Shown piece by piece: positions 21,526 to 33,429 of a stretch of 64,000 nucleotides of DNA (positions within the stretch are counted from its first letter, which is position 1; each line of letters opens with the position of its first letter). Source of the stretch: Congeria kusceri (Eukaryota; Mollusca; Bivalvia; Myida; Dreissenidae). A program made the translations under genes and the position numbers. The stretch spans positions 64,335,137-64,399,136 of the forward strand of contig CM051032.1 of NCBI GenBank assembly GCA_027627225.1, in the 5' to 3' direction. The notes below the pieces were generated by a model, which saw only the letters and a list, made by a program, of their open reading frames with translations, had not been told where the DNA came from and did no database searches.

Positions 21526-22541
21526 ATATTCCCCCTTCTTTCAAAAATGTCGTCCCGACATTTTATTCTTGCGTACAATTAACTCATATTAAAAACACGC
21601 GGCGATAAACGAAATACTTTTCCACGGATATCTGAATAGCAATATACACAATGAAAAACAAAATAAATAGTTAAATTTATTTTTAATATTTTTGTATGAC
21701 AATTATAAATAATGCAGTTATTATACACAACATACATTGTATAAACACTTCCAAATTTTAAGAAACAACACTATAATTTTTTTTTATTAATTTATCATTA
21801 TGTCCATAAACACACACTTCTCATACTGTCACTATCTATAATATCTCTAATTCACAATCTACTATTCCGCGACGTACCAATTCGGCTTCTTACGTTGACG
21901 GTTTGAGCGACGCAATACACGAACGTCTTCTTCATCAGAAGAGTCACGTGATTCCGATCATCGCTGTGGAATAACGTATTTCGGTACTTCCTGTTGTATT
22001 GGTTTAGACTCTTCTGTGAACCCTTAATGTAGTACCAAGTTCCTGTGAAGTCTACGTATAGGCTTAGATTTCGGGTGGTCCTTCTTGACATCGTATCCGG
22101 GAATGTCGACATTCGGATGGCAATAACGACATATGGTACATCTTCCCATTTGTCAGCAATTTTCTGCTTTCGCGTTGGGTCACATTTCTCACTAGCACTA
22201 AATCACCTGATGTGATTTTTACGGCTCTTGCTTTCGTGTCGTATACGCGCTTAATTTTCTCTGCATTTTGTAATGCATTCTCTTTCGCGAGGCTATATGC
22301 TATTGCAAGTCGCTCTCAAAGTTTGCGGCTGTATTCATTCTGATACACCCTGTCGTGGTCGTTCGTCCGTATACCGAGTAAGGCGTCGATAGCTAACCTT
22401 GATTGACGTCCGAACATAAGGTAGTGCGGCGAATAGCCGGTGCTACTATGTACGGTGCTGTTGTACGCATGGACCATTGGTGCTACGTATGACTTCCAAT
22501 CCGACTTCTTTTCTTCATTTATATAATACATGTACTTACCA
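21526..22541 (-). mobile_element. Ty3/Gypsy LTR retrotransposon, 3' remnant
   Basis: On the minus strand the remnant runs from the integrase tail to the end of pol, then a non-coding stretch, then a purine-rich tract AAAGAAGGGGGAAT (21541-21528). A candidate 3' LTR start TGTCACAGGGTG follows immediately (from 21526 towards lower coordinates). The LTR carries AATAAA-like signals near 21495-21505. Its far end was not found. No 5' LTR or upstream gag-pol is present, so the element is truncated at about 22541. Confidence 0.8.
21862..22531 (-). pseudogene. Ty3/Gypsy pol, integrase C-terminal part, broken
   Basis: The best frame (22531-22316) holds the end of the integrase core with [15 protein letters not shown], a signature of Ty3/Gypsy integrases. 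A stretch in a changed frame follows with GDLVLVRNV, and then another with RRLHRNLVLH, the conserved pol C-terminal motif. The last block has two internal stops and ends in a basic, acidic-patched tail near 21862. At least two frameshifts separate the blocks, so it is inactive. The integrase catalytic residues and all earlier domains lie beyond the truncation. Confidence 0.85.
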
Positions 22542-23485
22542 AGGAAGATCGAACATTTCTTAAATTTGTGTTGATCACTAATCGCAACTAAACGTACATA
22601 ATGTTATTTCAGTCGCGCAACTAATGATTGCGTACAGTCGCAACTAGGCGTACAGTCATAAACAAACAGTGACTGAATAAAACGGTAAATATCTTGGATA
22701 TTACAAAGATAATCCGTTATCAAGTAATGTCTATAGTTTAATAAGTGTTTAAAGGTGTTAAGCAACACACAGGTTTACACATTTACGCGAAATCCAAAGA
22801 ATTACATGGACATTAATTCAAATTTTTCGATCGTTTCAACATATTTGCAGTGACGAACTACCGATTTCTCAATGAAAACCCAATTCCCACACAAATCACA
22901 AAGCCTATGTGTGGCAAATCGGACAATAATTAACATAAACGTTTAAAAAGTGTTACATTTAGCCCTAAAGTAAAAGATAATATCAAAACTTGTGTCACTT
23001 ACTGCGTTTTCTGCTGTTTGCAACTAACTGATCATCGGTGCACAGATCACCAACTTCCAGTTTAGCTCACTGTACGCTTATATATATATATATAAATACA
23101 CTGTGAATTACCTTCCGAACAATACAAATATCAGCCCTGCTGCGCCCAATGAAATTGCTTTTTGCACAGCAAAGTTTGACCATGTTGTTTTTTTAATTGA
23201 TGTCTTTCCAACTGATTCTCAGGAATAAATCATTTACAGTTAATTTTCGTGTGGATAACAATGGATATAGTGGTACCTCAGGCGAGTAGACACCCGAAGT
23301 TCACGTTACTTTCGTGCATAGTTTTTGTGTTTTATATATACTAGTAAGTTATACCTCAACATTTTAAAGGCAATAATTTGATTGGCTCCGGAAAAGGTAA
23401 TCTGAACGTAACCCCTAATGCGATGTCATCAGATCTAGTCGGCGGATTATATAGTAGCGTCAGACTGGAGATGATTTCAATGAGA
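22542..23485. other. Intergenic, no gene seen
   Basis: Contains a short (TA)n run at about 23080. No supported frame. Confidence 0.5.
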
Positions 23486-23489
23486 TTGG

Positions 23490-23635
23490 AAGTAGGTACT
23501 ATCAAAACAAAATACTTATTTATTAAAAAAAATATTGGCAAAAAAGAGTAAAATAAACAAAAACTATCTGACCCACTCAAAAAATGTTCTAGGGTCGGGC
23601 TTATTTTTAGGGTAGGTTGGGTAACCTGAAACTAA
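23490..23635. mobile_element. Family E element, right part
   Basis: Shares ACTATCAAAACAAAATACTT, TATCTGACCCACTCAA, TGTTCTAGGGTCGGGC and the end GGTTGGGTAACCTGAAAC with the copy at 25836-26118. The left end is not recognisable. Confidence 0.7.
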
Positions 23636-24167
23636 AATATTTGTTATACCCCTAAAGAGGGATTGTACGATTTAGATCGATTGATCAAACTCCTCTTTAT
23701 CTGTTTTTTTTCTATAACAATTACACAGAAATGTTGCATTGTGTATTAAGAGTTAAAATGAAAAACAAAAAATGAATAAATAAACAAGCATAACAACGCA
23801 AGGATTTTACGTTGTCCACGTTTTTATCATGTGTTTGGCTACGATTTTTATTTCGCGCCAAGTGTTTGCCTATGGTCACGTGGAACTTCACGTGGAACTT
23901 CATGCGGCAGGGCTTTAAACCAGCTATGCTGGGAAACAGTTAAATCTCTGCGCAGTAGTTGTCGATTGATGCGTTTTTATTTTCTCATTCAAAACCGAAT
24001 GTAGCCTTTGCGTTAGGATGAACGGGTCTGTATCGACGGAAAATATTTATTTGCATTTTTTTCGATAAGAGAAATAGTTTTTGTCTATGTTGACGTTTAT
24101 TTATGTTATATAAAACGGTTTATTGTTAGTGGGTAACGAAAATGGCCTGAAATAAATCTGTAAAAAA

Positions 24168-24522
24168 TCAGACCATATTTTTCACAAATAATATGTTCAC
24201 ATCTGTGAAAAATAGGATTTCATTTTTTCACAAATCAAATTTTTACAAATAATATTTTTCACATCTGTGAAAAAATAGATAACATTCTTCACATGTGTGC
24301 AAACTGAGATCTTAGTCTTCACAAATAGCAATCTTATTCTTCACTTTTTCTGTGAAGTTTGTGATCGCATCTAGTTTTTGATATGCAATTAAATTCTTCT
24401 GTGATCCTCACGCATACCCCGTTTTAGGCCAATTACATTCGTCACCCTTTAAAACGTGACAGATGCGATCCTATTCTTCACACGTTTGTGGAAATATGAT
24501 TTGTGAAAATTATGATCCTACA
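24168..24522 (+). mobile_element. Family B palindromic element, copy 2
   Basis: Same order of motifs as 12239-12550: CAGACCATATTTTTCACA, repeated CACATCTGTGAAAAATAGG blocks, TCTGTGAAGTTTGTGATCGC, CACGCATACCCCGTTTTAG, ending ATTATGATCCTACA. Confidence 0.85.
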
Positions 24523-24650
24523 ATGCCTCGTATAGATGAATACATAAACAATTAAATTAACCATTGGTGTAAACTATATAGGCTTAAAGGCTTTCATGGT
24601 CGTCAGCTTTTACCATTTTAGTTGGTGGGCTCATTATCTAAAATAAAACA

Positions 24651-24797
24651 AAATGAGGCCTGTCGTGAGAAAATATAGTTCAGTTATTATGAGAGACTTC
24701 CGTGAAACAGAAAATACCATAATAACGGAAAGTGTATTCCTGGATTAGCCTTTGCGCACATGCATTAAGCCCGATTTTACCACGACACGCCTCAAAT
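24651..24797. mobile_element. Family A element, internally deleted
   Basis: Both outer ends are kept (GAGGCCTGTCGTGAG and CACGACACGCCTCAAAT), but both hairpins are largely lost. It ends only 25 bp before the splice acceptor of the candidate exon at 24823, so it sits at the 3' edge of the preceding intron. Confidence 0.82.
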
Positions 24798-24822
24798 ATA
24801 TTGTATACTATTATAATTTCAG

Positions 24823-24972
24823 ACGAGTTGTCACCGAAAAATAATCATCATGACATTCTTTCCGTGAAAGGCTTCAGAGTGTCGTCACAAGTGACGTCAT
24901 CAATGTCTATGTCCTCGCTACGTCATCACAACCTGTCGCGTCTGTCGTCTGAAGCGAACCGGAAGATAGGAG
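24823..24972 (+). CDS. Candidate internal exon of gene A
   Basis: A 150-nt open frame is framed by an acceptor (TATTATAATTTCAG, AG at 24821-24822) and a donor (GGAG|GTGAGT). It enters with two bases and leaves with one, so both introns are phase 1. This is compatible with the donor at 11986. The translation is Ser- and His-rich: it starts ELSPKNNHHD, contains GFRVSSQVTSS and RHHNLSRLSSEANRK, and resembles a phosphorylatable disordered segment. No family was recognised. The GC content and lack of repeat matches set it apart from its surroundings. No further convincing exon of this gene was found; the candidate acceptor at 50592 lies in a dispersed repeat. Confidence 0.55.
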
Positions 24973-24974
24973 GT

Positions 24975-25830
24975 GAGTGGATGTAGGGTAAATAACACGC
25001 ACTTAGGACTTTCAGCAGTCTGTTTAAAATCATATCTTCAAAATAGGCTACGCATTAGGATTGTCACCACTGGCCGATGAAAATAAGAGGAGTTTGCGTG
25101 TCATTGACACGTGGAAGCTGCCTTGAAATGGCCATATTTCTTCTCTGACCTACCGTCTTCCCATATTCCAGAACATCTTAAGATTATCTTAGAATGTTTT
25201 CACTTAAGTTCAAATTTGTGTAAGGTAATTTTTTTTAAACTACACATACATGAATAAATCCAATTAAAATTAAGTAAATAATAGTTAATAATAAGTTGAT
25301 AATTAGTGAACATTTAGCAGAATTTCATGTATACATGGAATAAAACGCTTAAGAAAATGACGATTGTAAGGCTAATAATAAGATGTCACTTATTATAAAA
25401 TGTTTGTGGAATATGACCCCTGGTGTCAGACGAGCAGTAGAAGGTCACGTTCTGGCGACTTTTCATTCAGCCAATCAAAGCCTTGCTTTCATGGTTTTGA
25501 AAATGAAAGTGAAATGCTATTTTTAGCATCAAAATGTTACTATGTGGGATATCAACGTGCAATTTATATTACACGATCATACGTTTTTAGTGGGTTTTTT
25601 TTACAACGCAATCATGAAGAGCGTGTGCTCTTCAGTCCGATCATTATTTAAGACTTTGGGCAACCAGTAAATTTAATCTGTACATGGGTCCATAGTAAAA
25701 TAGCAAAATCTACTGATCGTGTTGGTCCCTATCCTTTATTTTAGATGTTGCTTCTTTTTCGCTTTACACTCAAAATTTAAAATTAAAACAAAAGTTATCA
25801 TGGTAAGGCGTAAACAAAATTATGTTACAT
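24975..25830. other. Presumed intron of gene A, no gene seen
   Basis: The 83-codon frame at 25400-25651 lacks splice support. An AG before ACGAGCAGTAG (25426) resembles an acceptor, but the phase needed by the upstream exon meets a stop at once. Confidence 0.45.
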
Positions 25831-25835
25831 GCCCA

Positions 25836-26118
25836 AAACAATTAGGGTAGGTAGGTCGGGATATAATTTTCTTTATTGTTATTTTTATTTGGTAAATGGT
25901 CACCTTGAAGATTCTAAAACGTAATATATATTTAAAACATATCAGTAATGTCTTAAACAATGTTTATAAGTGGATGCTATCAAAACGAAACACTTATTTT
26001 ACCAAAACATTTAATTATTCAAAAAAGTTAAATAAAACAACAACAAAATATCTGACAAACTCAATAAAATGTTCGAGAGTCGGGGCATTTTTAGGGAAGG
26101 CCGGGTTACCTGAAACAA
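25836..26118. mobile_element. Family E element, copy 3
   Basis: Left GGGTAGGTAGGTCGGGAT and right GAGTCGGGGCATTTTTAGGG, GGCCGGGTTACCTGAAAC, with an AT-rich interior homologous to 23490-23635. Confidence 0.75.
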
Positions 26119-26466
26119 ACATAATTTTTTTACTCCTAATGTTACTGTTTATTATTATTAAAATACTGCCAACTTTCGACCAGTGAGGGTTGTCCGACTA
26201 TTGCTAACCTTTACAAATTATGGCATCGGAATCGAGGCTTTCAGCTTCATTCACATAAAAAGAAAACACAAAATATATCAAATGTATCTAATATAAGCGA
26301 CACATACTTTAATTTTATCCAATTAATTCTACCTGAGAACTAAGTTGTGCCAATAGTTTTTAACGCTTATCGTGACGAGCCCGTGTCCGTTTACTGCGTA
26401 GAACCAGTAATTCTTGGTGGCTTTGAAAAAGGTCAGAAAATACAATTGGGCCACAAAAAATAACTG

Positions 26467-26806
26467 GTTGGTTTCCGCTTACATCTGAAACAAATCTATG
26501 AGGGGAGGTAATATATAACTTTTTTCTTTAACTTTGTTTTTCTTTGCCACATATTCACCACACAGTTTCAGTATGTTGGACTGCATGTAAAATGTTTAAA
26601 CGCCTCCCAACAACAAAGAAACTGTACCTCCACTATAAATAAGCTCATCGAAAGAAATAGATTTCTGGCAAGAATCTTATAATATAATGAAAAACTGCTC
26701 TTTTTTCCAAAACCAGAAAAAGTTAATGATTTATAGGCAAAACAACTTTTAGGGTCGGCGGAAAAAAATGGGGTGGGGGGGGGGGGTCGTGTTAGCGGAA
26801 ACCAAC
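26467..26806. mobile_element. Family E-like element with GTTGGTTTCCGCT ends
   Basis: A 13-bp perfect TIR: GTTGGTTTCCGCT (26467-26479) and AGCGGAAACCAAC (26794-26806). The right part contains AGGGTCGGCGGAAAAAAATG and a 14-16 nt G-run (about 26771-26786), as in other family E copies. Confidence 0.75.
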
Positions 26807-26967
26807 AACTTCTGTTACGCCTTATCAAACCCACTAGCCAAATCTCGTAAGTCCGTGAGCCCATACACTACTGGTAGGTCCATCACACGGCTGCGAGCAT
26901 TACAGCCGGTGGTGTCAATAATATTCAAAAGCATGTGGCAGGGAAAGAGTTTCTGTGTCATGAAATA

Positions 26968-27422
26968 GAGGCCGTCAACCAATTCCTATATTCCTATATA
27001 TTACTATATTTTATAAAGAAATCCTATATTTTGAAAAACCTCCTATATCTCCTATATGTTCCAATATTTTAAAAATTGTTCCTATATTTTTGACAAAATT
27101 GGTCATTCGCGCGTCTGAAGTTGGTCTGTGAACAGTATATAGCGAACCTTTACGTTGATTTTTTTAGGTTATTAGGCCATGTCATGCATGTCTGAGTGGC
27201 AATTGATTATCATGAATATGTTTAGCAAATCTTTTGTTCCATACAAACACAAACTGTATGACTTATCAGGCTATTATTATGGTCCCATATCATCCATTTA
27301 ATGAAGTATGTTTACTATAAAATTCATATATTTTGTCGAAAAAAATGAGCAACAGTCTTGTATTTTGGTTTAAATATTTCTATATTGTTCCTATATTGTC
27401 TTGGTAACTTGGTTGACAGCCT
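26968..27422. mobile_element. MITE with AGGCYGTCAACCAA ends
   Basis: Left AGGCCGTCAACCAATTCC and right TTGGTTGACAGCCT are inverted repeats with one mismatch in the first 14 bp. Next to each end are repeated CCTATATT motifs (left) and their complement-like TATATTGTTCCTATATTG (right). No open frame. Not seen elsewhere in the window. Confidence 0.75.
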
Positions 27423-28190
27423 AGAAATATGAAATGATTCCTAAAAGTTTAAGGGTATGTCATGTGGTTGGAAAATCACGAACTATTTAGTAAATACATT
27501 TACATTCACGTGTGAAATATGCTAGACTGTGTATATAATGATTCTGACTGGAATGGTTTTAGAACCGAAAATATGATCAAATAAACATTAAAACAACATA
27601 ACTGAACCGTTTAGTTACAAATATATTCGCGTGTAAATTATGCAAGACTATGAAAATACTGGTTTTAACTGACAGTATTAATATTATGTATCGAGAACAG
27701 AAAATATGACCAGACAGAAATTAAAAAAAATATCACAGTATTTGATATGTAATACATGTAGTAAATTTATCATAGAAAATAAATTGAATTTCTCTTTAAC
27801 TTACGCTTCCATTTGTTAACATACGGTTTGAATTCTTGTTGATTTACCGGTTCTTAAACAACGCATTATATAATTCTGCAGTCGACGTTTGACAAAACAA
27901 TCGCCGTAAACAAATGATAGTTTCATCTGTATTGAGTATTCTTAAAAAAAATCTTTGTAACTACACATGTTCATGTAATAACAGTCTTTAAAATGGTCCA
28001 GTTCTACATATATTGCAAACGTAAGGATTTTCTGCCTTAACGGGGCTATGTCAACGAAATATTGGTTTCCTATTGCACTATAAATGATATTAGATGATAC
28101 AAATACGCTATACTAAGACATTTACATTCAATTAAGAATAAATAATATAATACGTAATAAGATATTTGTTAAAAACGAATCAGCAAAGAT
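27423..28190. other. AT-rich intergenic or intronic sequence, no gene seen
   Basis: No open frame, repeat family or RNA gene recognised. Confidence 0.6.
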
Positions 28191-28194
28191 GTAT

Positions 28195-28545
28195 GAAAAA
28201 AGAACGACTTAGGAGCCATACGAAGAAATAACAGCAGACAGCGCTATTACCAACTGCGATCTTCTGCTTCGTAAGGAAACGTGTACACGTAAATTATGGT
28301 TTTACATTTAATACTCACAATTCTGACGTCAAAATGTAAACATGAAAAGGGCCAAACAAACACGACTTATATTATAAATTGATTTTTATGTCAGAATGCG
28401 AAAACTCTGTTCCCATTATATATACATGTACCTTATTTTAACCGTTATTTTAAGGATTTATTAAAATATTAATTTCAGATTTTTTAAAAAAGAAATGACC
28501 TCCTTGAGGCCGTTTTTGTTGACATAGTCCCTTTCATTTTTCTTG
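28195..28545 (-). repeat. Composite repeat with tRNA-like core, copy 1
   Basis: On the minus strand a tRNA-like A box (TCGCAGTTGGTAATAGCGC, about 28254-28236) is followed by a degenerate B-box region and a T-run at 28200-28190. Upstream of it on that strand is a conserved flank: GACTATGTCAACAAAAACGG, then TTTGGCCCTTTTCATG and TTGACGTCAGAATTG. The same flank plus tRNA-like unit recurs at 53200-53550 and 54880-55160. Confidence 0.7.
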
Positions 28546-29560
28546 TGCGTTCTCAAGTTGTTTGTTTTGCGCTTAGCAGTGCGAATATAATTGAGTGGGC
28601 TACGAATGCACATTCATTAATTAAAGGGACATTCTTCTGCAAAATCACTTATAGAAAAAAATCGATTTATTAAATGTTATAATCAGCAAATAGAGTTAAA
28701 CGTATCATTATCAAGGCATACGGTCTAAATATGTCATAACTATAAATTTGGAATAGTGAAATATATAAATATAAACAAATGACAAAAAACTACCCTACAT
28801 TTTAGACTTTGTAAAATATATTTTGTATTTAAATTTAATAAGTTGATGTCATTATATGTGAGTTATAGCTTTGTATAATTTTGACTTAATATCCTCAACA
28901 TAAGAGTTTTGACTGTATTTGATCATTATTACACAGTTTTATGATAACTTTTATGGGTACTGTGCCTTTAATGTTTATAACTACACCGTCTCCTGATTAC
29001 CAATGGTAATAAAATACCAGCAACTGGCGTATAGTGTTTGTTTTTGCTTTAATAAATGTTAGAATTTGTTGAAATATGGACTATGTGTTGGCATTATAGT
29101 ATTTATGATTCTGTTTTTTATGATGCACAAAACTCCGTTTTCTCGTAAAATATATCACCACGGATAATAATTATAATGTCTGATATCAACAACAAATGGG
29201 ATTGTTAATGTTTAGAATTCTGTTTTTAAGCCCATTGGTCTTAAATTCGTGTTTGAGTTTTAGTGTTTTATGTACGATTTTTATATTAAGAATTTTTCGG
29301 ATAAAAGACGAGAGTGACAAAATTTAACATCAGATGGAAACACAACACAAAAATAACAAAGAAAATACTAAAATATCAGATAAACAAACAAACACGCGTG
29401 TCGGCTTTTGCAGCGTTGACTAGTATTGTGTAACCTCAAACAACGTCAGAAACTTGTTTGTGATTAAAATCTAGCCAATAATGCGTTTTACAGCAAGGTT
29501 CTTAACTTTTTATTCAATTTAAATCGAAATATACGGTCATTTACTTTATTTTGTGCGTTA
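28546..29560. other. AT-rich intergenic or intronic sequence, no gene seen
   Basis: No supported features. Confidence 0.6.
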
Positions 29561-29564
29561 AGAC

Positions 29565-30430
29565 TGTTGACGGAAGCCAACAGGATTTAGTAGGTGTATT
29601 CAGAAATCGGTCTTGAGGGAACTACTTCTTTACTTTGCAGGCTACGAGTCAGTAATTCGATAAAGTACTGCACGTCGCTCGCTGAGCAGTGAGGCTTCCT
29701 GTTATCAATGCTACTTTCTATGAATTGATGACAAGAAATAGATCCGACTTTAAGCACTAATACACAATAATAATAATCTATTTAGTCCACATCTGCAAGT
29801 GAATTCATGTTATGTCTATTCATCTAGGTATGACAGCGTACCTGTTTGTGCTGTTGGCTGGTAAACTGCGTATTACATCATATTGACGTATGCATAAGAA
29901 TTGTGGAAAAGTATTGTACTTCTAAAGAGAGTTTTGAATGTATATTCCTAATTTAACTTATTTTTATTTAAATTGGTATTTACCGAACATAGCGCTTCTG
30001 ATAAAAAGCACAGAATATTTATTCGAACTTACACGGTTTATCGACTATTCTTATCCGTTGTAGATTGACTTGTATGCATAAAACTCTGTTTGCTTTTTAA
30101 ATAATTTGCACATTTGCCTTCCACGAATTACACAAAATAATGATGAGAATGTCGTCGATAAATAGAATTGAATTAGATGCGCGCTATATTAGGTTTAATT
30201 TGCAAAAAACAGTGGCCTAGATCTCCATCTTCAATAAGGTCAAAAACCAGCTTATACAAATTTATTTAAGGTAGAGTGTATAGTTATCAGTTTCGAGATT
30301 TTTTTTTGAGAAATAATAAAACAGGCAGTTTACTTATTCAATAAATGTTCCTTATGATAAAAATACTCTCATAATTAATTTGCTCTTAGTTTCTTCTCTC
30401 GCCAACAGTATTTCTATGCTGTCAAATGAT
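29565..30430 (+). mobile_element. Family C element, most complete copy
   Basis: The left end AGACTGTTGACGGAAGCCAAC forms a terminal hairpin. The right end is CTCGCCAACAGTATTTCTATG. The outermost CTGTTGRC / GCCAACAG motifs are inverted repeats. The 866-bp interior has no open frame beyond about 60 codons. Copies elsewhere: 14265-14990 and 16365-16850 (reverse), 31603-32305, 32738-33125 and 36120-36420. Confidence 0.82.
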
Positions 30431-31467
30431 ATGGCGTACAAATTATGCACTAGGCGACGGCAGGCGTAGCAGCTTTAAACTATTGCAGTACTGTTTGTGT
30501 TTCTAACTTAGCTTCGTGCACAATTGCACACAATCGTCTGTGATGTAATTTAATATTAATTATCAGCCTCTCCTATTCAGGCTAATTGTTTATCTGAAGC
30601 ATTATGTCTGTGAATAGGGCCTCAAAGGGTCATGATACGAAAAATGCTTAAATTAAGATATAAATATTGGTATATATGAAATGTCTTAAGTATACTTTAA
30701 AAGTTGTGTTATATTGGGGAAATGAGTTTACATATTATGAGAAAAAAAATAATTTGAGAGTTTATTGTGTTTGAGTGTTTACATTGGCAAAGGTTCTGAT
30801 GTTAAAAATTTTCAGTTAAATGCATTATGACATTTTTCGAACAAAAAAGAAGAAACTCTGTTCCTTCGAGTCAATTATTCGATGGAGAACTTTAAATTAT
30901 GCAATAAGACAAAAGTGTCATTGTGGTTTTGTCACAGGACTTAGCCTATCTTATGCAATCGGCTTGACAGATAATTCTTTCGGGAAAATAAATAACACAA
31001 CGGCCTAAGGTGTCCTAAATGTCTGTTATCATTTCAGGATTTTAATAGCATACATATCACAGCGAAGGTCACCATAACTTCTTCCGTTCATTGTCGCACA
31101 CTCATGATTACGTACGTCCCGTCTGAAATGTCTTTGTTTACCTATTCAGCGTAATTAGTCGCTATTATATTGATCTGCGTTGAATAGCCCGGCGCAATAA
31201 TTCGGTCGCTTGCTGAACCGTTGCAATTAGATCCAAACAAAGATAGCTTCCTAAGCATGGAGGATCGTGGATTAATAATGGCTCGTTCTGAAACGCTTAA
31301 TTTTGTTAAGTCATTTATTTAGAATTAATTAAATGCAATGTTCAGTTAAATTAAAATGCATGCGGTTTACAGTTCATTTTTCTGTTCAATTTAATATCTT
31401 TCTGGTTTAAGCGTTCAGCATGTACCATGCACAGTTAAATTAAAACACATGTACATGTAATTTACAG
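30431..31467. other. Intergenic or intronic, no gene seen
   Basis: No supported gene or family match. Confidence 0.55.
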
Positions 31468-31600
31468 TATGTGAAGATTGTGATTGGATCCAGTTTTTAT
31501 ATGCAATGCAATCATAGTCTTCTGTGGTCCTCACGCACGCCCCGTTTTTGGCCATTCACATACTTCACGCTTAAAATGTGACAAATTAGATCCTATTTTT
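31468..31600 (+). mobile_element. Family B element, fragment
   Basis: Holds the family core, from TGTGAAGATTGTGATTGG through CCTCACGCACGCCCCGTTTTT to ACAAATTAGATCCTATTTTTC. The left palindromic part is missing and the right end runs directly into a family C copy. Confidence 0.8.
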
Positions 31601-31602
31601 CG

Positions 31603-32305
31603 ACTGTTGGCGGTAGCCAACGGTCTTTTGAGATGGTAATTTGCAAAACAGGTATCACAGAAAACTATTTCTTTTCTTTGCAGGCAATTAGTCTGTAAAT
31701 AGAAACCGGAAAGGGTCCTTCTTCAAAACAGCAACATTTCACGCTCGTTTTCTTACATTTTAATTATTTAAGATAATGTATGTAATATGTATTATAATGT
31801 GTATATCATATGATTTATTACAATTACAGTTTGTAAAAAGGGCAATTTATAAAAAAATAACTTTAAACTTATGACACCCCTAGTTTTTTGCTATTGACTC
31901 GTATGTAACCGATATATTTACCGGAGTGTCCTATAATAAGACCACCAAATTAATGCGCTACATCGGTTATTTTTGACTCGTTGCGAAAGTGTTTTTTTTT
32001 CTTGTTACCAATTCTCATTCCGAATATTTTGACAACAAATTAATGCAATTTATTAAGTTTAAACTGTACTATGGACAATCGAGTGCTTGCAACGTATGGT
32101 CTATTTTGACTCAGTAGGCTACGAACAAATATCTATAAATAAACAGGTTTATGTTTAGATCTGTAAATAAACAGGTTTATTTATAGATCTTTGGCTACGA
32201 AGCACTAACAATCGGTGCTCCTAACAACTACGCTTTATCGGTTATTCTTTTGTTTCTTTTGTCACATACAGTCTTTCTACGCTGTCAGCGCTTTGATTCA
32301 ATATG
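31603..32305 (+). mobile_element. Family C element, diverged copy
   Basis: Left end CGACTGTTGGCGGTAGCCAACGG, then TTTCTTTGCAGGCAATTAGTC. Right end ACAGTCTTTCTACGCTGTCAGCG. The middle is replaced by sequence with a duplicated AATAAACAGGTTTAT. Confidence 0.75.
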
Positions 32306-32737
32306 ATGCTACACACTTGACACACGGCGAACATGAAAACAAAAATGTCGCACAATCCCATCCTTGCATTTAACTATAGATGGAGCTTTAAATTATTGTT
32401 ACTAGTTACGAACGGACACCAGTTTGTTCTTGTTCTTGTCATAAATAAAATTATGAAAAGGCGTTCTAGTTAAAATTGTCATTATAATTTATAAGCATCG
32501 GTATACGTCTTTAAAATGTATATTTACATCTTTATACATGTGTTACACGTCAAGACACAATAACTATTCTGCGTAATGCGTTTAAGCGTCCAGGATTAAC
32601 TGTTCGAGACACATTTCATTTGACATTAAAACTCCTCTTTTTAGGAATATTTAGTTAAGAAAAAATTGTCTAAATTATTTAGATTCTTACATGATTTGAC
32701 GAATAATTTTGTAATTGTAATGAGAACTAAATTATAC

Positions 32738-33125
32738 TATGTAGATTGACTTGTATGCATACAACTCTGTTTGTTTTTTATATAGTTTGCACACAAATAT
32801 TTGCCTTCCACGAATTACAAAAAAAAATGATGAGAATGTCGTTGATAAATAGCATTGAATTAGACGCGCGCTATATAAGTTTTAATTTGCAATAGACAGA
32901 GGCCTGGATCTCCATCTTCAATTAGGGCAAATACCAGCTTATACCAGTTTATTTAACTAGAGTGTATAGTCATGAGTTTCGATATTTGTTGTGTAGAAAT
33001 GATATAACCGACAGGTGACTTACGTCAATAAATGTTCCATATGATGAAATACTCTCATAATTCACTTGCTTTTAGTTTCTTTTCCCGCCAACAGTCTTTC
33101 TACGCTGTCAGCGTTTTGATTACTT
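32738..33125 (+). mobile_element. Family C element, right part
   Basis: Matches the right half of 29565-30430 from TGTAGATTGACTTGTATGCAT to CGCCAACAGTCTTTCTACGC. It carries the same blocks in the same order (TCCATCTTCAATTAGGGC, ACCAGCTTATACCAG). Confidence 0.82.
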
Positions 33126-33189
33126 TAATAGTTTCAAAGTGCTTAAATATTGTCATTAATTAAGGCAACATATTTGGAATTACATTTTT

Positions 33190-33427
33190 GGTGTGTCGTG
33201 GGAAAATCGGGCTGACTGCATGTACGTAAACTGTCGCCCGGATTATCCTGTGTGGTCCGCACAGGTTAATACAGGACGGCACTTTCCGCCTACAGTGGAT
33301 TTATGTTTAGAAAAGACTTTCTCGAAACAGAAAAGACCATAAAAGCGGAAAGTGTCGTCCTGGGACTGCACAGGACGACACTTAAAAATACGCAGATGCT
33401 TTAAGCCCAGATTTCCCACGACACACA
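33190..33427. mobile_element. Family A element, right hairpin deleted
   Basis: Left end GGTGTGTCGTGGGAAAATCGG and right end TTCCCACGACACAC are present. The second hairpin is reduced to GTCCTGGGACTGCACAGGAC. Confidence 0.87.
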
Positions 33428-33429
33428 TC

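Noticed and set aside
25400..25651. Possible third exon of gene A after an AG at 25425
   Set aside because: With the phase required by the donor at 24972 a stop occurs within four codons.
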